From: Pseudoclavibacter soli DSM 23366
Lineage (GTDB): Bacteria > Actinomycetota > Actinomycetes > Actinomycetales > Microbacteriaceae
DNA: 64,000 bases
Assembly (NCBI RefSeq): GCF_000423505.1
Contig: NZ_KE384027.1
Coordinates: 125,140 to 189,139 of the forward strand
Direction: 5' to 3'
In this document: positions 35,190 through 44,421 of the stretch, piece by piece
Layout of the letters: each line of letters begins with the position of its first letter
Numbering within the stretch: the first letter of the stretch is position 1
Notes under the pieces: generated by a model
Seen by the model: only the letters and a program-made list of their open reading frames with translations
What the model was told of the DNA's origin: nothing
The model's database searches: none
Program-made: the position numbers and the translations under genes

Positions 35190-35638
35190 CCGCGCACACC
35201 AGAATCCGCCCCTTCAACACCAAAGACACCTATCCCGAGCAGAACCTCGACAACGACCTCTGCCAGGCCGTGGTCGCCGGTGGTGTGGTCTACCTGCGAG
35301 GCCAGATCGGCCAAGATCTCGAGACCCGGGAAAACGTGGGAGTGGGCGATGCCGAAGCCCAAGCTGAGAAGGCGATGTCGAACATCGCGATGCTGCTCGA
35401 CGAGGCTGGCAGCCGACTCGAAGATGTGGTGAAGGTCACCATCTACCTTGTCGACATTCGTTACCGCGAAGAGGTCTATCGCGTGGTCGGTCGTTGGCTC
35501 AAGGGTGTGTTCCCGGTGTCGACCGGCATTGTGATCTCGGCGCTGGCCCGCCCCGAGTGGTTGGTCGAGATCGACGCGACCGCGGTGATCAGCGACCCCG
35601 AAACCGGCCAGGCGCCGGTGGCGAAGGCGGGCGCCTGA
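35186..35638 (+). CDS. RidA/YjgF-family protein (150 aa)
   Basis: A RidA-superfamily protein: AVVAGGVVYLRGQIGQD near the start, the long central helix with AEKAMSNIAMLLDEAG, LEDVVKVTIYLVDIRYREEV, and LARPEWLVEIDATAVI at the end, where an acidic residue follows the conserved Arg. RidA hydrolyses reactive enamine/imine intermediates made by amine-oxidising or PLP enzymes. It overlaps the monooxygenase by 4 bp and the DUF1028 gene by 1 bp, so it is translationally coupled and probably removes an imine formed in this pathway. It is longer at the C-terminus than the usual 125-130 aa. Confidence 0.93.
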   Translation: MTAHTRIRPFNTKDTYPEQNLDNDLCQAVVAGGVVYLRGQIGQDLETRENVGVGDAEAQAEKAMSNIAMLLDEAGSRLEDVVKVTIYLVDIRYREEVYRVVGRWLKGVFPVSTGIVISALARPEWLVEIDATAVISDPETGQAPVAKAGA

Positions 35639-36312
35639 TGACGTTCTCGCTCGCCGCACACGATGCCGCCACGGGCCGGTTCGGGCTGGTGCTCAGCTCG
35701 TCGAGCCCTGCGGTCGCCGCACGCTGCGTAAACCTGCGCGCCGGAGTCGGTGCGGTCTCGTCGCAGAACGTCACCAACCCCGGGCTCGGCCCCATCGGGC
35801 TCGATCTGCTGGCCGAGGGGCTGACTCCTGAAGATGTGGTCGCTCGCCTGGGTGAGTACGACCCGTACCTCGAATATCGTCAGGTCACCGTGCTGGATGC
35901 GCACGGCCGTTCTGCTGTGTTCAACGGCTCCGGCACGCTCGGCGTTCACGCCTTCGCGCAGGGTGAGGGCGCGGTGGCCGCTGGCAATATGCTCGCCGAC
36001 CCCGGTGTGCCACAGGCCATGATCGACGGCTACCTGGCCAGCGACGCGCAGGAGTTCGAGCAGCGCCTGCTCGACGGCATTGCCGCCGGGCTGGCGTTGG
36101 GCGGCGAGGCCGGGCCCGTGCGCTCGGCCGGTTTGGCCGTCGTCGACGACCGGCCGTGGCGGCTGACCGATCTGCGAGTGGATGACGCCGACGCACCTTT
36201 GACCGAGCTGCAGCGACTGCTCGACCTGTGGCTGCCGCAGCGCGACCAGTACGCCCTGCGCGCAGTGCTGCCGGCTGATGCCCCGAGCTATGGCGTGCCC
36301 GGCGATGAGTGA
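35638..36312 (+). CDS. DUF1028-family protein (224 aa)
   Basis: Typical DUF1028: begins MTFSLAAHDAATGRFGLVLSSSSPAVAARC, then GVGAVSSQNVTNPGLGP and a GNMLADPGV region. The fold is Ntn-hydrolase-like by family knowledge, with hydrolysis of amide bonds proposed but not generally proved. The true start is the ATG at 35638, overlapping the RidA stop (TGATG). The gene sits between RidA and an M20 amidohydrolase, an association often seen for this family. Its place suggests a peptide/amide-bond step or a supporting role in the same pathway. Confidence 0.9.
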   Translation: MTFSLAAHDAATGRFGLVLSSSSPAVAARCVNLRAGVGAVSSQNVTNPGLGPIGLDLLAEGLTPEDVVARLGEYDPYLEYRQVTVLDAHGRSAVFNGSGTLGVHAFAQGEGAVAAGNMLADPGVPQAMIDGYLASDAQEFEQRLLDGIAAGLALGGEAGPVRSAGLAVVDDRPWRLTDLRVDDADAPLTELQRLLDLWLPQRDQYALRAVLPADAPSYGVPGDE

Positions 36313-37450
36313 GTCACCGCAGCAGCGCGTGCGTGCGGTCGTCAACGACCGTGCCGAAGAGCTCATCGCCGTGCGCGACGAGCTCTTCGCGCATCCTGAA
36401 ACCAAATGGGAAGAGCATGCCAGCGCTGCGCTGCTCAGCGGGGCGCTGGAAGGCGCCGGGTTCACGGTCACTCGTGGCGTGGCCGACCTGCCGACCGCGT
36501 TCGTGGGCACGTATGGCACTGGCGCGCGCCGCGTAGGCATCGTGCTGGAGTACGATGCCCTGCCGGGGCTCGGCCAGGCCTGCGGCCACAACATCATCGC
36601 CGCGGCCGGCCTCGGTGCGGCGCTGGCCCTCGCTGCGATCGCCGATGAACTCGGCATCACGGTGGTGGCCATCGGCACGCCCGCCGAGGAGGGCGGCGGC
36701 GGAAAGATCCTGATGCTCGAGGCTGGGGTGTTCGACGGCCTCGACTTCGCGATGATGGTGCACCCCGGCCCGGCTGATCGAGCGTGGGCTCGCCCGCTGG
36801 CAGTCGCGCACCTCGACGTGCGCTTCACCGGCCGTGGCTCGCATGCCGCCGCCTACCCCGAGGCCGGCGTCAATGCCAGCGACGCGATGGTGATCGCACA
36901 GGTCGCCATCGGCCTGCTGCGGCAGCAGCTGCCGGCCGGCACGAGAGTGCACGGTATCGTGAGCCAGGCCGGTACCGCACCAAACGCCATCCCCGAGACC
37001 GCAGCAGGGCACTGGTACGTTCGCGCCCAGACGCTGGAGCAGCTCGACGAACTCTTCGATCGAGTGATTCACTGCTTCGAGGCGGGGGCGCTGGCCACCG
37101 GATGCTCGTTCGCGTATGAAGAGACCAGCCCGCGCTACAGCGAATTCCGCAACGATCCGGCCCTGCTGAAGCGCTTCGCGGCCAACGCCGCTGAACTGGG
37201 AAGAGACATGGACGTCGAGGAGCGTCTGCCCGGCGGCATGAACACCGCCTCGACCGATATGGGCAATGTCTCCCGCGTGGTGCGGGCCATCCACCCCTAC
37301 CTCGGCATCGACTCGCTGCCGGCGGTGAACCATCAGGCGGAGTTCGCCGATGCCACCATGACCGATGCTGGTCGACAAGCCGTGCTCGATGGTGCGTTGC
37401 TCATGGCGCTCACCGTCGTGGATGAATGTCTGGCGACCCCAGCCTCCTGA
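36305..37450 (+). CDS. M20-family amidohydrolase (AbgB/PM20D2-like, 381 aa)
   Basis: A metal-dependent amidohydrolase of peptidase family M20. The start region ELFAHPETKWEE, the first metal-binding sequence VLEYDALPGLGQACGHN, the catalytic Glu in GTPAEEGGGGK and the dimerisation-domain FTGRGSHAAAYPEAGVNASDA all match the AbgB/p-aminobenzoyl-glutamate hydrolase-like branch. It overlaps DUF1028 by 8 bp, so translation is coupled. The reaction is hydrolysis of an N-acyl or peptide-like amide bond; the natural substrate here is not known. It is followed after 21 bp by an aldehyde dehydrogenase. Confidence 0.92.
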   Translation: MSESPQQRVRAVVNDRAEELIAVRDELFAHPETKWEEHASAALLSGALEGAGFTVTRGVADLPTAFVGTYGTGARRVGIVLEYDALPGLGQACGHNIIAAAGLGAALALAAIADELGITVVAIGTPAEEGGGGKILMLEAGVFDGLDFAMMVHPGPADRAWARPLAVAHLDVRFTGRGSHAAAYPEAGVNASDAMVIAQVAIGLLRQQLPAGTRVHGIVSQAGTAPNAIPETAAGHWYVRAQTLEQLDELFDRVIHCFEAGALATGCSFAYEETSPRYSEFRNDPALLKRFAANAAELGRDMDVEERLPGGMNTASTDMGNVSRVVRAIHPYLGIDSLPAVNHQAEFADATMTDAGRQAVLDGALLMALTVVDECLATPAS

Positions 37451-37471
37451 CCGACTGAGAAAGGCCCGAAG

Positions 37472-38968
37472 ATGACCGACACCCGAACCCTGCGTGAGCG
37501 AGCCGCAGCGCTGCAGCCGCGCACCGAGCTCTACATCGACGGCGCATTCGTGCCAGCGGCAGACGGCCGCACCTTCGAGACCCGAGACCCCGGCACCGGG
37601 CGGGTCATCGCCGAGATCGCCCGAGGCGGGCAGGCCGACATCGATCGCGCTGTGGTCGCCGCCCGGCGAGCCTTCGACAGCGGTGCATGGAGCGACGCCA
37701 CCCCACGTGAGCGCCGCGCTGTGCTGCTCGCACTGGCCGATCTCATCGAGGCCAATGGCGAAGAGCTCGCCCTGCTCGAGAGCCTCGACGGCGGCAAGCT
37801 CTACAGCCAGACCAGCACCGAAGACATTCCGGGCACGGCGGCGATCTTCCGCTGGTACGCCGAGGCGCTCGACAAGGTCTACGGAGAGGTCGCCCCCACC
37901 GGAGGCGACGACCTGGCCATCGTGACTCGTGAGCCGCTCGGCGTCGTCGGCGCGGTCATCCCGTGGAACTACCCGCTCGAGATGGCCTCGTGGAAGCTCG
38001 CCCCCGCGCTCGCGGCCGGCAACAGCGTGGTGCTGAAGCCTGCGGAAGAAACCCCGTTGACCGCGCTGCGTCTGGCCGAGCTGGCCACCGAGGCCGGTCT
38101 GCCGCAGGGTGTGCTCAACGTAGTGACGGGCTACGGCGTCGAGGCCGGGCAGGCACTCGGTCGACACCCCGACGTCGACAGCATCGCGTTCACCGGCTCG
38201 ACCGGGGTGGGGCGCATGTTCCTCGAATACGCCGGCCAGTCGAACATGAAGCAGGTGTGGCTCGAGTGCGGTGGCAAGAGCGCCAACTTGATCTTCGACG
38301 ACGTGGCCGATCTCGACACGGCGATCGACTTCGCTGCGCAGGGCATCTTCTCACTCAGCGGCCAGGTGTGCTCGGCCAATTCGCGTCTGCTGGTGCAGCG
38401 CTCGGTCTACGACCGCGTGGTCGAGGGCGTGGTGGCCCGCGCCAAGGCGCTGCGGGTCGGCGACCAGTTCGACGAGCAGGCCGAGATGGGGCCGCTCGTT
38501 TCGGCCACGCAGCTCGGCCGAGTGTCGAAGTACGTCGAGACCGGCCGCACCGAGGCCACGCTGGCCGCGGGTGGCACGCGACCGGATGCGCTGGCCACGG
38601 AGCTGGCCGAGGGCAGCTTTCTGCAGCCCACCGTGTTCACCGGGGTCGACCCCGAGGCGACGATCGCCGTCGAGGAGATCTTCGGCCCAGTGCTCGCGAT
38701 CATCCCCTTCGACACTGAGGAGGAGGCCATCGCCCTGGCGAATGCGAGCGAGTACGGACTCGCCGCATCGGTCTGGACCGACAGTCTGCGTCGTGCCCGC
38801 CGGGTGAGTCGGCGCCTGCAGGCAGGCACCGTCTCGGTCAACACCGTCGACGCGCTCGATGTGACCGTGCCGTTCGGTGGCGTGCGCCAGTCGGGCTTCG
38901 GCCGCGATCTCTCGCTGCACGCCCTCGACAAATTCACCTCGCTGAAGACCACCTGGTTCGCCAGCTGA
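37472..38968 (+). CDS. NAD-dependent aldehyde dehydrogenase, betaine/aminoaldehyde type (498 aa)
   Basis: A full-length ALDH. Cofactor entry is IPWNYPLEMASWKLAPALAAGN, the Glu is in WLECGGKSANLIFDD and the nucleophile Cys in LSGQVCSANSRLL. EIFGPVLAIIPF and PFGGVRQSGFGRD close the family pattern. The sequence type is like betaine-aldehyde, gamma-aminobutyraldehyde and related amino-aldehyde dehydrogenases, which suits a pathway oxidising an N-substituted alcohol or amine. GAAAGG lies 7 nt before the ATG. It is followed by a GMC oxidoreductase after 14 bp; alcohol oxidation followed by aldehyde oxidation (as in BetA/BetB) is a natural reading. Confidence 0.9.
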   Translation: MTDTRTLRERAAALQPRTELYIDGAFVPAADGRTFETRDPGTGRVIAEIARGGQADIDRAVVAARRAFDSGAWSDATPRERRAVLLALADLIEANGEELALLESLDGGKLYSQTSTEDIPGTAAIFRWYAEALDKVYGEVAPTGGDDLAIVTREPLGVVGAVIPWNYPLEMASWKLAPALAAGNSVVLKPAEETPLTALRLAELATEAGLPQGVLNVVTGYGVEAGQALGRHPDVDSIAFTGSTGVGRMFLEYAGQSNMKQVWLECGGKSANLIFDDVADLDTAIDFAAQGIFSLSGQVCSANSRLLVQRSVYDRVVEGVVARAKALRVGDQFDEQAEMGPLVSATQLGRVSKYVETGRTEATLAAGGTRPDALATELAEGSFLQPTVFTGVDPEATIAVEEIFGPVLAIIPFDTEEEAIALANASEYGLAASVWTDSLRRARRVSRRLQAGTVSVNTVDALDVTVPFGGVRQSGFGRDLSLHALDKFTSLKTTWFAS

Positions 38969-38982
38969 TTGAAAGGACCGCC

Positions 38983-40551
38983 ATGACCGCCGCGCACACC
39001 GAACTCGCCACTGACTACCTGGTGATCGGGGGTGGCACTGCGGGTTGCATCGTGGCGGCCCGACTGGCCGACGCCCCCGGGCATCCTCACGTCACGGTCG
39101 TTGAGTGGGGGCCCGACGATGCGTTCGAACCGCGCGCGCAGGCCATCCGCCGGTGGGATGAGATGGTTGAGAGCGAGTATGCCGTGCAGCATCACACGGT
39201 GCCGCAGCAGCGCGGCAACAGTGGCATCGACCATACCCGGCTGCATATTCTCGGTGGATGCTCGACGGCCAACACGATGATCTCATGGGTGCCTTTTCGC
39301 GGTGACCTGCAAGAGTGGGAGCGGCGTGGCGCCACCGGTTGGGGCCCCGACGAGCTGTTGCCGTATGCGTCGCGCCTGCGCACGCGCATCTCGGTGATTC
39401 CACCGGCTGACCAGAATCCGCGGCTGTCGCGCATGGTCGATGCCGCCGCTGCGGGGCTCGATGTGCCACGGGTGGTGGAGTGGAACGATCACGACTATCA
39501 GCCGGGCGCGGGGTTCTTCGAGATCGGCTACATCCCCGAGACGAACCAGCGTTCCAGTGCCTCGAATGCCTATCGCGATCTGCTCACGAGGGCCCAGCTG
39601 CGCGGCAATCTGCGTCTGTTGACCGGGCAACGCGCGCGGCGCATCCTGCTCGACGGGGACCGTGCGATCGGTGCCGAAATCATCGACGCGACCGGCACCG
39701 TGACCGTCGTGCGCGCCGCACGTGAGACGGTGGTGTGCGCCGGAGCCTACGAGACCCCGAAGCTGCTGATGCTCTCGGGCATCGGCCCCAGCGATGTACT
39801 CGCCGAGGCCGGTGTGCCGGTGACGGTCGATCTGCCCGGGGTCGGCGAGAATCTGCAGGATCATGCCGAGGGCATCGTGGTGTGGGAGGTCACCGGGCCG
39901 GTGGAGCCAGCTAACGCCACGGGCTGGGATGCTGGATACCTCTACGGCGACGCTCATGCAGGTGACCCAGAATATGGCGACCTCGACCCGGTGCCGGTGG
40001 TGGCCAGTCACCTGCCGCAGGTGCCCTGGGTTGAGCAGGTACTGCGGGCCGGCGTCGAACTGCCCGAGCACATCGCTGCCGTGGCGCCGAACGTGGCGCG
40101 CCCGCACAGTCGAGGCCGGCTGTGGATCACCGGCTGCGACTTGGATGATGAGTTGGCGATTGACTACCGCTACTTCACCGATGAGGGTGGCCGTGATGAA
40201 GCGGCGCTCGTGCTGGGTGTGCGCAACGCGCGACGGCTGGCGGAGCAGCAGCCCTTTGCCGCCGAGGTGGTGCGCGAGGTGTTTCCGGGTGAGCAGGTGC
40301 GCACTGATGAGGCGATTTCAGCTGCCGAGCGCGCGGTGCACCAGACGGTCTACCATCCCTGCGGCACCTGCCGCATCGGCGCCGATGACGATCGACTGAG
40401 CGTGCTCGACCTCCAGCTGCAGGTGCGTGGCGTGCGCGGGTTGCGCGTGGCCGATGCCTCGGCGTTTCCCACCATCACGTCGATCAACCCGGTGATCACC
40501 ATCATGATGCTGGCTGAGCGCGCTGCGGATCTGATCCTGGCTGAGAGCTGA
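38983..40551 (+). CDS. GMC-family FAD oxidoreductase (choline dehydrogenase-like, 522 aa)
   Basis: A glucose-methanol-choline oxidoreductase. ADP-binding motif VIGGGTAGCIVAARLAD at about residues 12-28, GGCSTANTMISWVPFRGD (GMC signature 1 region), GAYETPKLLMLSGIGP (signature 2), HPCGTCRIGADDD with the active-site His, and SINPVITIMMLAERAADLI at the C-terminus. GAAAGGACC precedes the ATG. It is the last gene of the monooxygenase cluster and converges with the ABC/OCD operon. Likely reaction: oxidation of a primary alcohol to an aldehyde for the preceding ALDH. The alcohol is not known; choline itself is possible but not indicated by any specific residue that can be seen. Confidence 0.92.
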   Translation: MTAAHTELATDYLVIGGGTAGCIVAARLADAPGHPHVTVVEWGPDDAFEPRAQAIRRWDEMVESEYAVQHHTVPQQRGNSGIDHTRLHILGGCSTANTMISWVPFRGDLQEWERRGATGWGPDELLPYASRLRTRISVIPPADQNPRLSRMVDAAAAGLDVPRVVEWNDHDYQPGAGFFEIGYIPETNQRSSASNAYRDLLTRAQLRGNLRLLTGQRARRILLDGDRAIGAEIIDATGTVTVVRAARETVVCAGAYETPKLLMLSGIGPSDVLAEAGVPVTVDLPGVGENLQDHAEGIVVWEVTGPVEPANATGWDAGYLYGDAHAGDPEYGDLDPVPVVASHLPQVPWVEQVLRAGVELPEHIAAVAPNVARPHSRGRLWITGCDLDDELAIDYRYFTDEGGRDEAALVLGVRNARRLAEQQPFAAEVVREVFPGEQVRTDEAISAAERAVHQTVYHPCGTCRIGADDDRLSVLDLQLQVRGVRGLRVADASAFPTITSINPVITIMMLAERAADLILAES

Positions 40552-40567
40552 GGGTCGCGGGAACGCT

Positions 40568-40612
40568 CTGCGCACGAAGTTGCGGTGCTCCAGGGCGGGC
40601 AAACGTGCACAG
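40568..40612. repeat. Hairpin between convergent genes, possible divergent family 2 copy
   Basis: CTGcGCACG (40568-40576) pairs with CGTGCaCAG (40604-40612), extended inside by TTGC/GCAA. On the minus strand the order of conserved blocks (TGTGC, CGTT, CTGG, TTCG, GCGCAGA) follows that of the family 2 repeats at 32541 and 47581, but the match is weak. It lies between two converging operons and may serve as bidirectional terminator. Confidence 0.4.
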
Positions 40613-40643
40613 GCCTAGGCGAGGGCGGCGAGTGCTGTGCAGA

Positions 40644-41762
40644 TCAGCGCAGCGCGGGTGACTCCCACACCGGCAGCTCTACACCGATGCCAGCGGCGGT
40701 GGCCCGGTCAAAGAGTTCGGTGGCCCAGCCGACGTCTTCGACGGGCAGGCCGCCCGTGCCGAAGAAGATGATCTCATCGTCATCGCGGCGGCCGGCATGT
40801 GCTCCGGTGAGCACGTCGGCCAGCGCCACTGGGGTGGCCGAGGACGCATCGGCGGCATGACGCTCGGCCAGCTGCACGCCGAACAGCCCGCGAATCGACT
40901 CACGCGGCGGCGGCACCTCGAGCATCCACTGGTCATACAGTCGGATGCTGTCGACGACCGTCGTCTGCCGCCAGGCATCGTCATCGAGTGCGATGTCGGC
41001 CGGTAGACACACCAGCGCGCCGGGCTTCAGATCGGCGGTGGCGATGGCGGGTGGCTCGTCGCTCGAGATGGCGATGCTCACGATGTCGGCATCGGCCAGG
41101 GCTTCAGCAGTGGATGCCGCGGTCACGATTTCGGGCAGGTGGTCGATGCGCTCGACAAGAGCTTGTGCGAAGTGGTCGATGCCGGCTTGAGAACGGCCGA
41201 CGACCGTGATGCGCTCGATGCCGGGTCGAGCGACCAGATATGCCTCGACGGCCGCGATGTTGATGGCGCCGGGGCCAACGACGGCGAGCACGCGGGCATC
41301 CTCACGAGCCAATGCGCGAGCGCCGACACCCAGCACACCGGCGGTGCGGTAGGCACTGATCAGGTTGCCCGACATGATGCACACCGGGGCGCCGGTGTCT
41401 TTGTCGTGCAGCGCGATCATGTGAATTGAGCGAGGCAGGCCCTTGCCACGGTTGTCGACGTTGGAGGCGTACCACTTAAGGCCGAGCATGTCGAAGCGGC
41501 CACCCAGGTAGGCGGGCATGGCGGCGAATCGTCGGTCGGGGCCGTTGAGCGGCATGTTCGCGAACGGGCTGCTGTCGGGGAAGCCCATCTCGAGGCCATG
41601 CGACTCGCCGAGTTCGCCGGCCATCACGTAGTCGCCCGAGGCGAGCAGTGCGAATACCTCTTCGAGGGTGCTCATGCAGGCCGCCATGTCGAGGGCGCCG
41701 CAGCGAATCAGCGCTGGTTCGTCGAGATAGCGAAACCCGACGGCGCCGGTTGCCCGGCTCAC
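40644..41762 (-). CDS. Ornithine cyclodeaminase / mu-crystallin family protein (372 aa)
   Basis: NAD(P)-binding protein of the ornithine cyclodeaminase/mu-crystallin family, of the longer form sometimes annotated tyramine oxidase subunit B. Seen: PAYLGGRFDMLGLKWYASNVDN, SGNLISAYRTAGVLGVGARALA (substrate carboxylate region), the dinucleotide site VVGPGAINIAAVEAYL and DIVSIAISSDEPP. Family members remove ammonia from amino acids or reduce cyclic imines (ketimine reductase). It overlaps the ABC ATPase stop by 4 bp and so is made with the transporter. A role on an imine or amino acid product of the imported compound is likely. Confidence 0.83.
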   Translation of the reverse strand: MSRATGAVGFRYLDEPALIRCGALDMAACMSTLEEVFALLASGDYVMAGELGESHGLEMGFPDSSPFANMPLNGPDRRFAAMPAYLGGRFDMLGLKWYASNVDNRGKGLPRSIHMIALHDKDTGAPVCIMSGNLISAYRTAGVLGVGARALAREDARVLAVVGPGAINIAAVEAYLVARPGIERITVVGRSQAGIDHFAQALVERIDHLPEIVTAASTAEALADADIVSIAISSDEPPAIATADLKPGALVCLPADIALDDDAWRQTTVVDSIRLYDQWMLEVPPPRESIRGLFGVQLAERHAADASSATPVALADVLTGAHAGRRDDDEIIFFGTGGLPVEDVGWATELFDRATAAGIGVELPVWESPALR

Positions 41763-42526
41763 TCGAACTCGCTGAGAATGTCGGCGTACAGGTCGCGGAA
41801 GTGATCGCTGATCAGCACCTCTTTGCCACGGGGGCGCGGCAGGTCGACGGGCACTTCACGCTTAATGGTGCCGGGCCGGTTGCTCATGATCACCACGCGG
41901 TCAGAGGTGTAGACCGCCTCTTCGATGTCGTGGGTGATGAGCATGACGGTGAGCTTGTGCTGCTCCCAGACGCGGGTCAGCAGCTCTTGCATGCTGCGAC
42001 GGGTCAGCGCATCGAGGGCGCCGAAGGGCTCGTCCATCAGCAGCACGCGCGGCTTGTACGAGAGTGATCGGGCGAGTGCCACGCGCTGCTGCATGCCCCC
42101 GGAGAGCTGGTTGGGGAACTTGTCGCCGAAGCCGTCGAGACCGACCAGGTGGAGGTACTCCGCAGTGATTTCGCGGGCGTCGGCCTTCGAGAGGTCGGGC
42201 TCGCCCTTCAGCGCGAACATCACGTTGTCGGTGACGGTCAGCCAGGGCAGCAGGGTAGCGCTCTGAAAGACGACACCGCGGTCGCGGCCGGGGCCGACGA
42301 TCTCGCCGCCGCCGACGGTCACCACACCTGAGGTGCTCGGCTCAAGGCCAGCGATGATCGACAGCAGAGTCGACTTGCCGCAGCCAGACTGCCCCACGAT
42401 CGAGACGAACTCGTTGTCATGCAGGGTGAGTGAGACGTCTTGCAGGGCGGTCACGTCTCCGAACTGCTTGGTCACGTTCTCGACGCGCACCACATCGGTG
42501 GTGGCGAGTGGAGTGGAGGTGTTCAT
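41759..42526 (-). CDS. ABC transporter ATP-binding protein, SsuB/TauB type (255 aa)
   Basis: ATPase of a nitrate/sulfonate/taurine-type importer. Walker A GQSGCGKST, Q-loop VVFQSATLLPWLTV, signature LSGGMQQRVALARSL, Walker B VLLMDEPFGALD, and the switch His in LITHDIEEAV. ATGA overlaps link it to the permease before (42523-42526) and the OCD-like gene after (41759-41762). It drives uptake by the permease-binding protein pair encoded upstream. Confidence 0.95.
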   Translation of the reverse strand: MNTSTPLATTDVVRVENVTKQFGDVTALQDVSLTLHDNEFVSIVGQSGCGKSTLLSIIAGLEPSTSGVVTVGGGEIVGPGRDRGVVFQSATLLPWLTVTDNVMFALKGEPDLSKADAREITAEYLHLVGLDGFGDKFPNQLSGGMQQRVALARSLSYKPRVLLMDEPFGALDALTRRSMQELLTRVWEQHKLTVMLITHDIEEAVYTSDRVVIMSNRPGTIKREVPVDLPRPRGKEVLISDHFRDLYADILSEFE

Positions 42527-43374
42527 GAGCGTCCTTTCAGATAGCGGAACATGCGGCGTCCGGCGCCACGCATGATCTGGTCGAAGACCAGACCGAGCAC
42601 GCCCAGCACGATGACGTAGCCGATAATGGTGTCGGTGGCCAAAAAGCGCTGTGCCTGCGTGATGCGGTAGCCCATGCCGCTGGTCGCGGCGACGAGCTCG
42701 GCGACCACGAGCCAGGTCCAGGCCCAGCCGAGGCAGATGCGCAGGGTATCCCAGATGCGCGGCATCGAAGCCGGAAGCACGATGCGAATGAGAATCTGGA
42801 GCCGGGACATGCCGAGGGTCGCGCCCAGGTTCTGGTATGAGCGGGGCACCTGCCGCACGGCGTCGGCGACCATGAGCACCTCTTGGAAGAAGGTGCCCAG
42901 CCAGATGATGAAGAACTTCTGCAGGTCGTCGGTGCCCATCCAGAGGATGGTCAGCGGCACGAACGCCACGACCGGCATGTAGCGAATGAAGTCGACGAAC
43001 GGCTCGATGGCCGCCTCGAAGCGGGGGTCGGAGCCAGCCAGCACGCCCAAGGGGAGGGCGATGACACTGGCCAGCAGGTAGCCGACCATCACGCGGTAGA
43101 TGCTCACCGACATGTCATCCCACAGCTGGCCGTCCTGCACAGCCTCGACGAGGGTGTCGAGAACGGCCAGCGGTGAGGGGAGGAACATCTCTTTGACCAG
43201 ACCGAGCCCCGTGATCAGGGACCACACGATCAGCACGGCAACGAACGAGCCGATGGCGATGCCGATGTACTTGAAGCGGCCGATGGGTGCGGGCAGCACG
43301 TTGCGGAATTTGCGCGCGCTGCTGCGCTGGCGGCCGGTGGTCGCCTCGTCACCGTTGCGAGTGATCGATGTCAT
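42523..43374 (-). CDS. ABC transporter permease, SsuC/TauC type (283 aa)
   Basis: An integral membrane permease of the BPD inner-membrane family with about six helices; a cytosolic basic lead (about 1-35) precedes the first. The EAA-type cytoplasmic loop appears as RSYQNLGATLGMSRLQILIRIVLPASMPRIWDTLR. It is coupled to the ATPase by a 4-bp overlap and preceded 39 bp away by the binding protein. Confidence 0.94.
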   Translation of the reverse strand: MTSITRNGDEATTGRQRSSARKFRNVLPAPIGRFKYIGIAIGSFVAVLIVWSLITGLGLVKEMFLPSPLAVLDTLVEAVQDGQLWDDMSVSIYRVMVGYLLASVIALPLGVLAGSDPRFEAAIEPFVDFIRYMPVVAFVPLTILWMGTDDLQKFFIIWLGTFFQEVLMVADAVRQVPRSYQNLGATLGMSRLQILIRIVLPASMPRIWDTLRICLGWAWTWLVVAELVAATSGMGYRITQAQRFLATDTIIGYVIVLGVLGLVFDQIMRGAGRRMFRYLKGRS

Positions 43375-43413
43375 GATCCCGAGTCCTCTCTGAACAGGGT
43401 CTGGTCTGGGTGA

Positions 43414-44421
43414 TTACTTGACGAACTGCGTGTCGACCACGTCGTTCAGGTCGAGTTTTTCGGTGAGGATGCCGGCGCTGAGGGCCGACTCCTGCACGCT
43501 GGGCAGCACGTTGGTGAGGTAGTCGCCGCCGAGCTCGGTCTTGTTGTCGTCGAGGCTGAAGAACTTGACTCCGTCAAACGCGGTCTTCAGATCTTCTGCT
43601 GACGAGCCGACATTCTTCGCGATGATCTCCTGCGCCTCGTCAGTGTTCGAGTTGTAGAAGTCGACCGCGGGGCCCCAGGCTTGGATGGCCTTGCGCACGG
43701 CTTCAGGCTTCTCTTCCAGAGCCTTCTTCGAGACGAACAGCACGTCAGAGATCAGGCCCTCCTGCTCATCTGCGGTGTACAGCTTCTTGATCGACGAGTC
43801 TTGGGCCAGCGAATCGGTGATGTACGGCTCGTAGGTGACCGCAGCATCCACCCGGCCGGAGGCCAGTGCGACCGCAGCGTCGGAGGGATCCATCGGCACC
43901 GACTCGATGTCGTCGATCGACATGCCGTTGGCGCTCAGCGCGTGATCGAGCAGCAGGTTGCTCACCGAACCCTCTTCATAGGCGACCTTCTTGCCCTTGA
44001 GGTCAGAGATGGAGTTGACGTTGGGGCCGGCCAGCACAGCATCGGCGGTCAGCGAGGTGTCGAGCAGCAGGGCGATGTAACCCTCCTGGCCATTCTCCAG
44101 CCACTGCAATGCGGTGTGCGATGCCGCGTTGGCGATGTCGACCTCGCCCGAGCCGAGGGCTGCGGTCATCTGCGAGTCGTCGTCGAAGCTGGTGATCTTG
44201 GCGTCAACGCCCTGGTCTTCGAAGTAGCCGTTCTCTTCGGCGATGTACCACGGGCCGTAGCCGAGCCAGGGCTGCGTGGCGATCGAGATGGTGTCGCTGT
44301 CAGCTGAAGAGCTGCTGGAGTCGCTCGAGCTGCAGCCGACGAGGCTGGCCGCGACCGCAGCGATCAGAACAGTCGAGGCAATGGCGAGGCGCCGGGGTCG
44401 GCGAGATGCTTTGGTGATCAA
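43414..44421 (-). CDS. ABC transporter substrate-binding lipoprotein, SsuA/NMT1-like (335 aa)
   Basis: A secreted lipoprotein: basic N-terminus, hydrophobic stretch and lipobox SLVGCSS (Cys at about 30), then a Ser/Asp-rich tether. The mature domain (SIATQPWLGYGPWYIAEENGYFEDQG onwards) is of the NMT1/SsuA type that binds nitrate-, sulfonate-, pyrimidine- or amine-like ligands. The start is TTG at 44421 with GAAGGAG 5 nt ahead. It is the first gene of the binding protein-permease-ATPase-OCD operon, divergent from the YtcJ-like amidohydrolase. Ligand presumably is the compound degraded by this locus; its nature cannot be read from the sequence. Confidence 0.92.
   Translation of the reverse strand: MITKASRRPRRLAIASTVLIAAVAASLVGCSSSDSSSSSADSDTISIATQPWLGYGPWYIAEENGYFEDQGVDAKITSFDDDSQMTAALGSGEVDIANAASHTALQWLENGQEGYIALLLDTSLTADAVLAGPNVNSISDLKGKKVAYEEGSVSNLLLDHALSANGMSIDDIESVPMDPSDAAVALASGRVDAAVTYEPYITDSLAQDSSIKKLYTADEQEGLISDVLFVSKKALEEKPEAVRKAIQAWGPAVDFYNSNTDEAQEIIAKNVGSSAEDLKTAFDGVKFFSLDDNKTELGGDYLTNVLPSVQESALSAGILTEKLDLNDVVDTQFVK

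Noticed and set aside
36314-38167. Minus-strand open frame of 617 aa
   Set aside because: Antisense to the M20 amidohydrolase and aldehyde dehydrogenase genes; composition typical of GC-rich antisense frames.
38983-40551. Calling the GMC/ALDH pair betA/betB (choline to betaine)
   Set aside because: The order fits, but GMC and ALDH substrates cannot be read from motifs, and the surrounding amidohydrolase, oxygenase and RidA genes are not part of choline oxidation.
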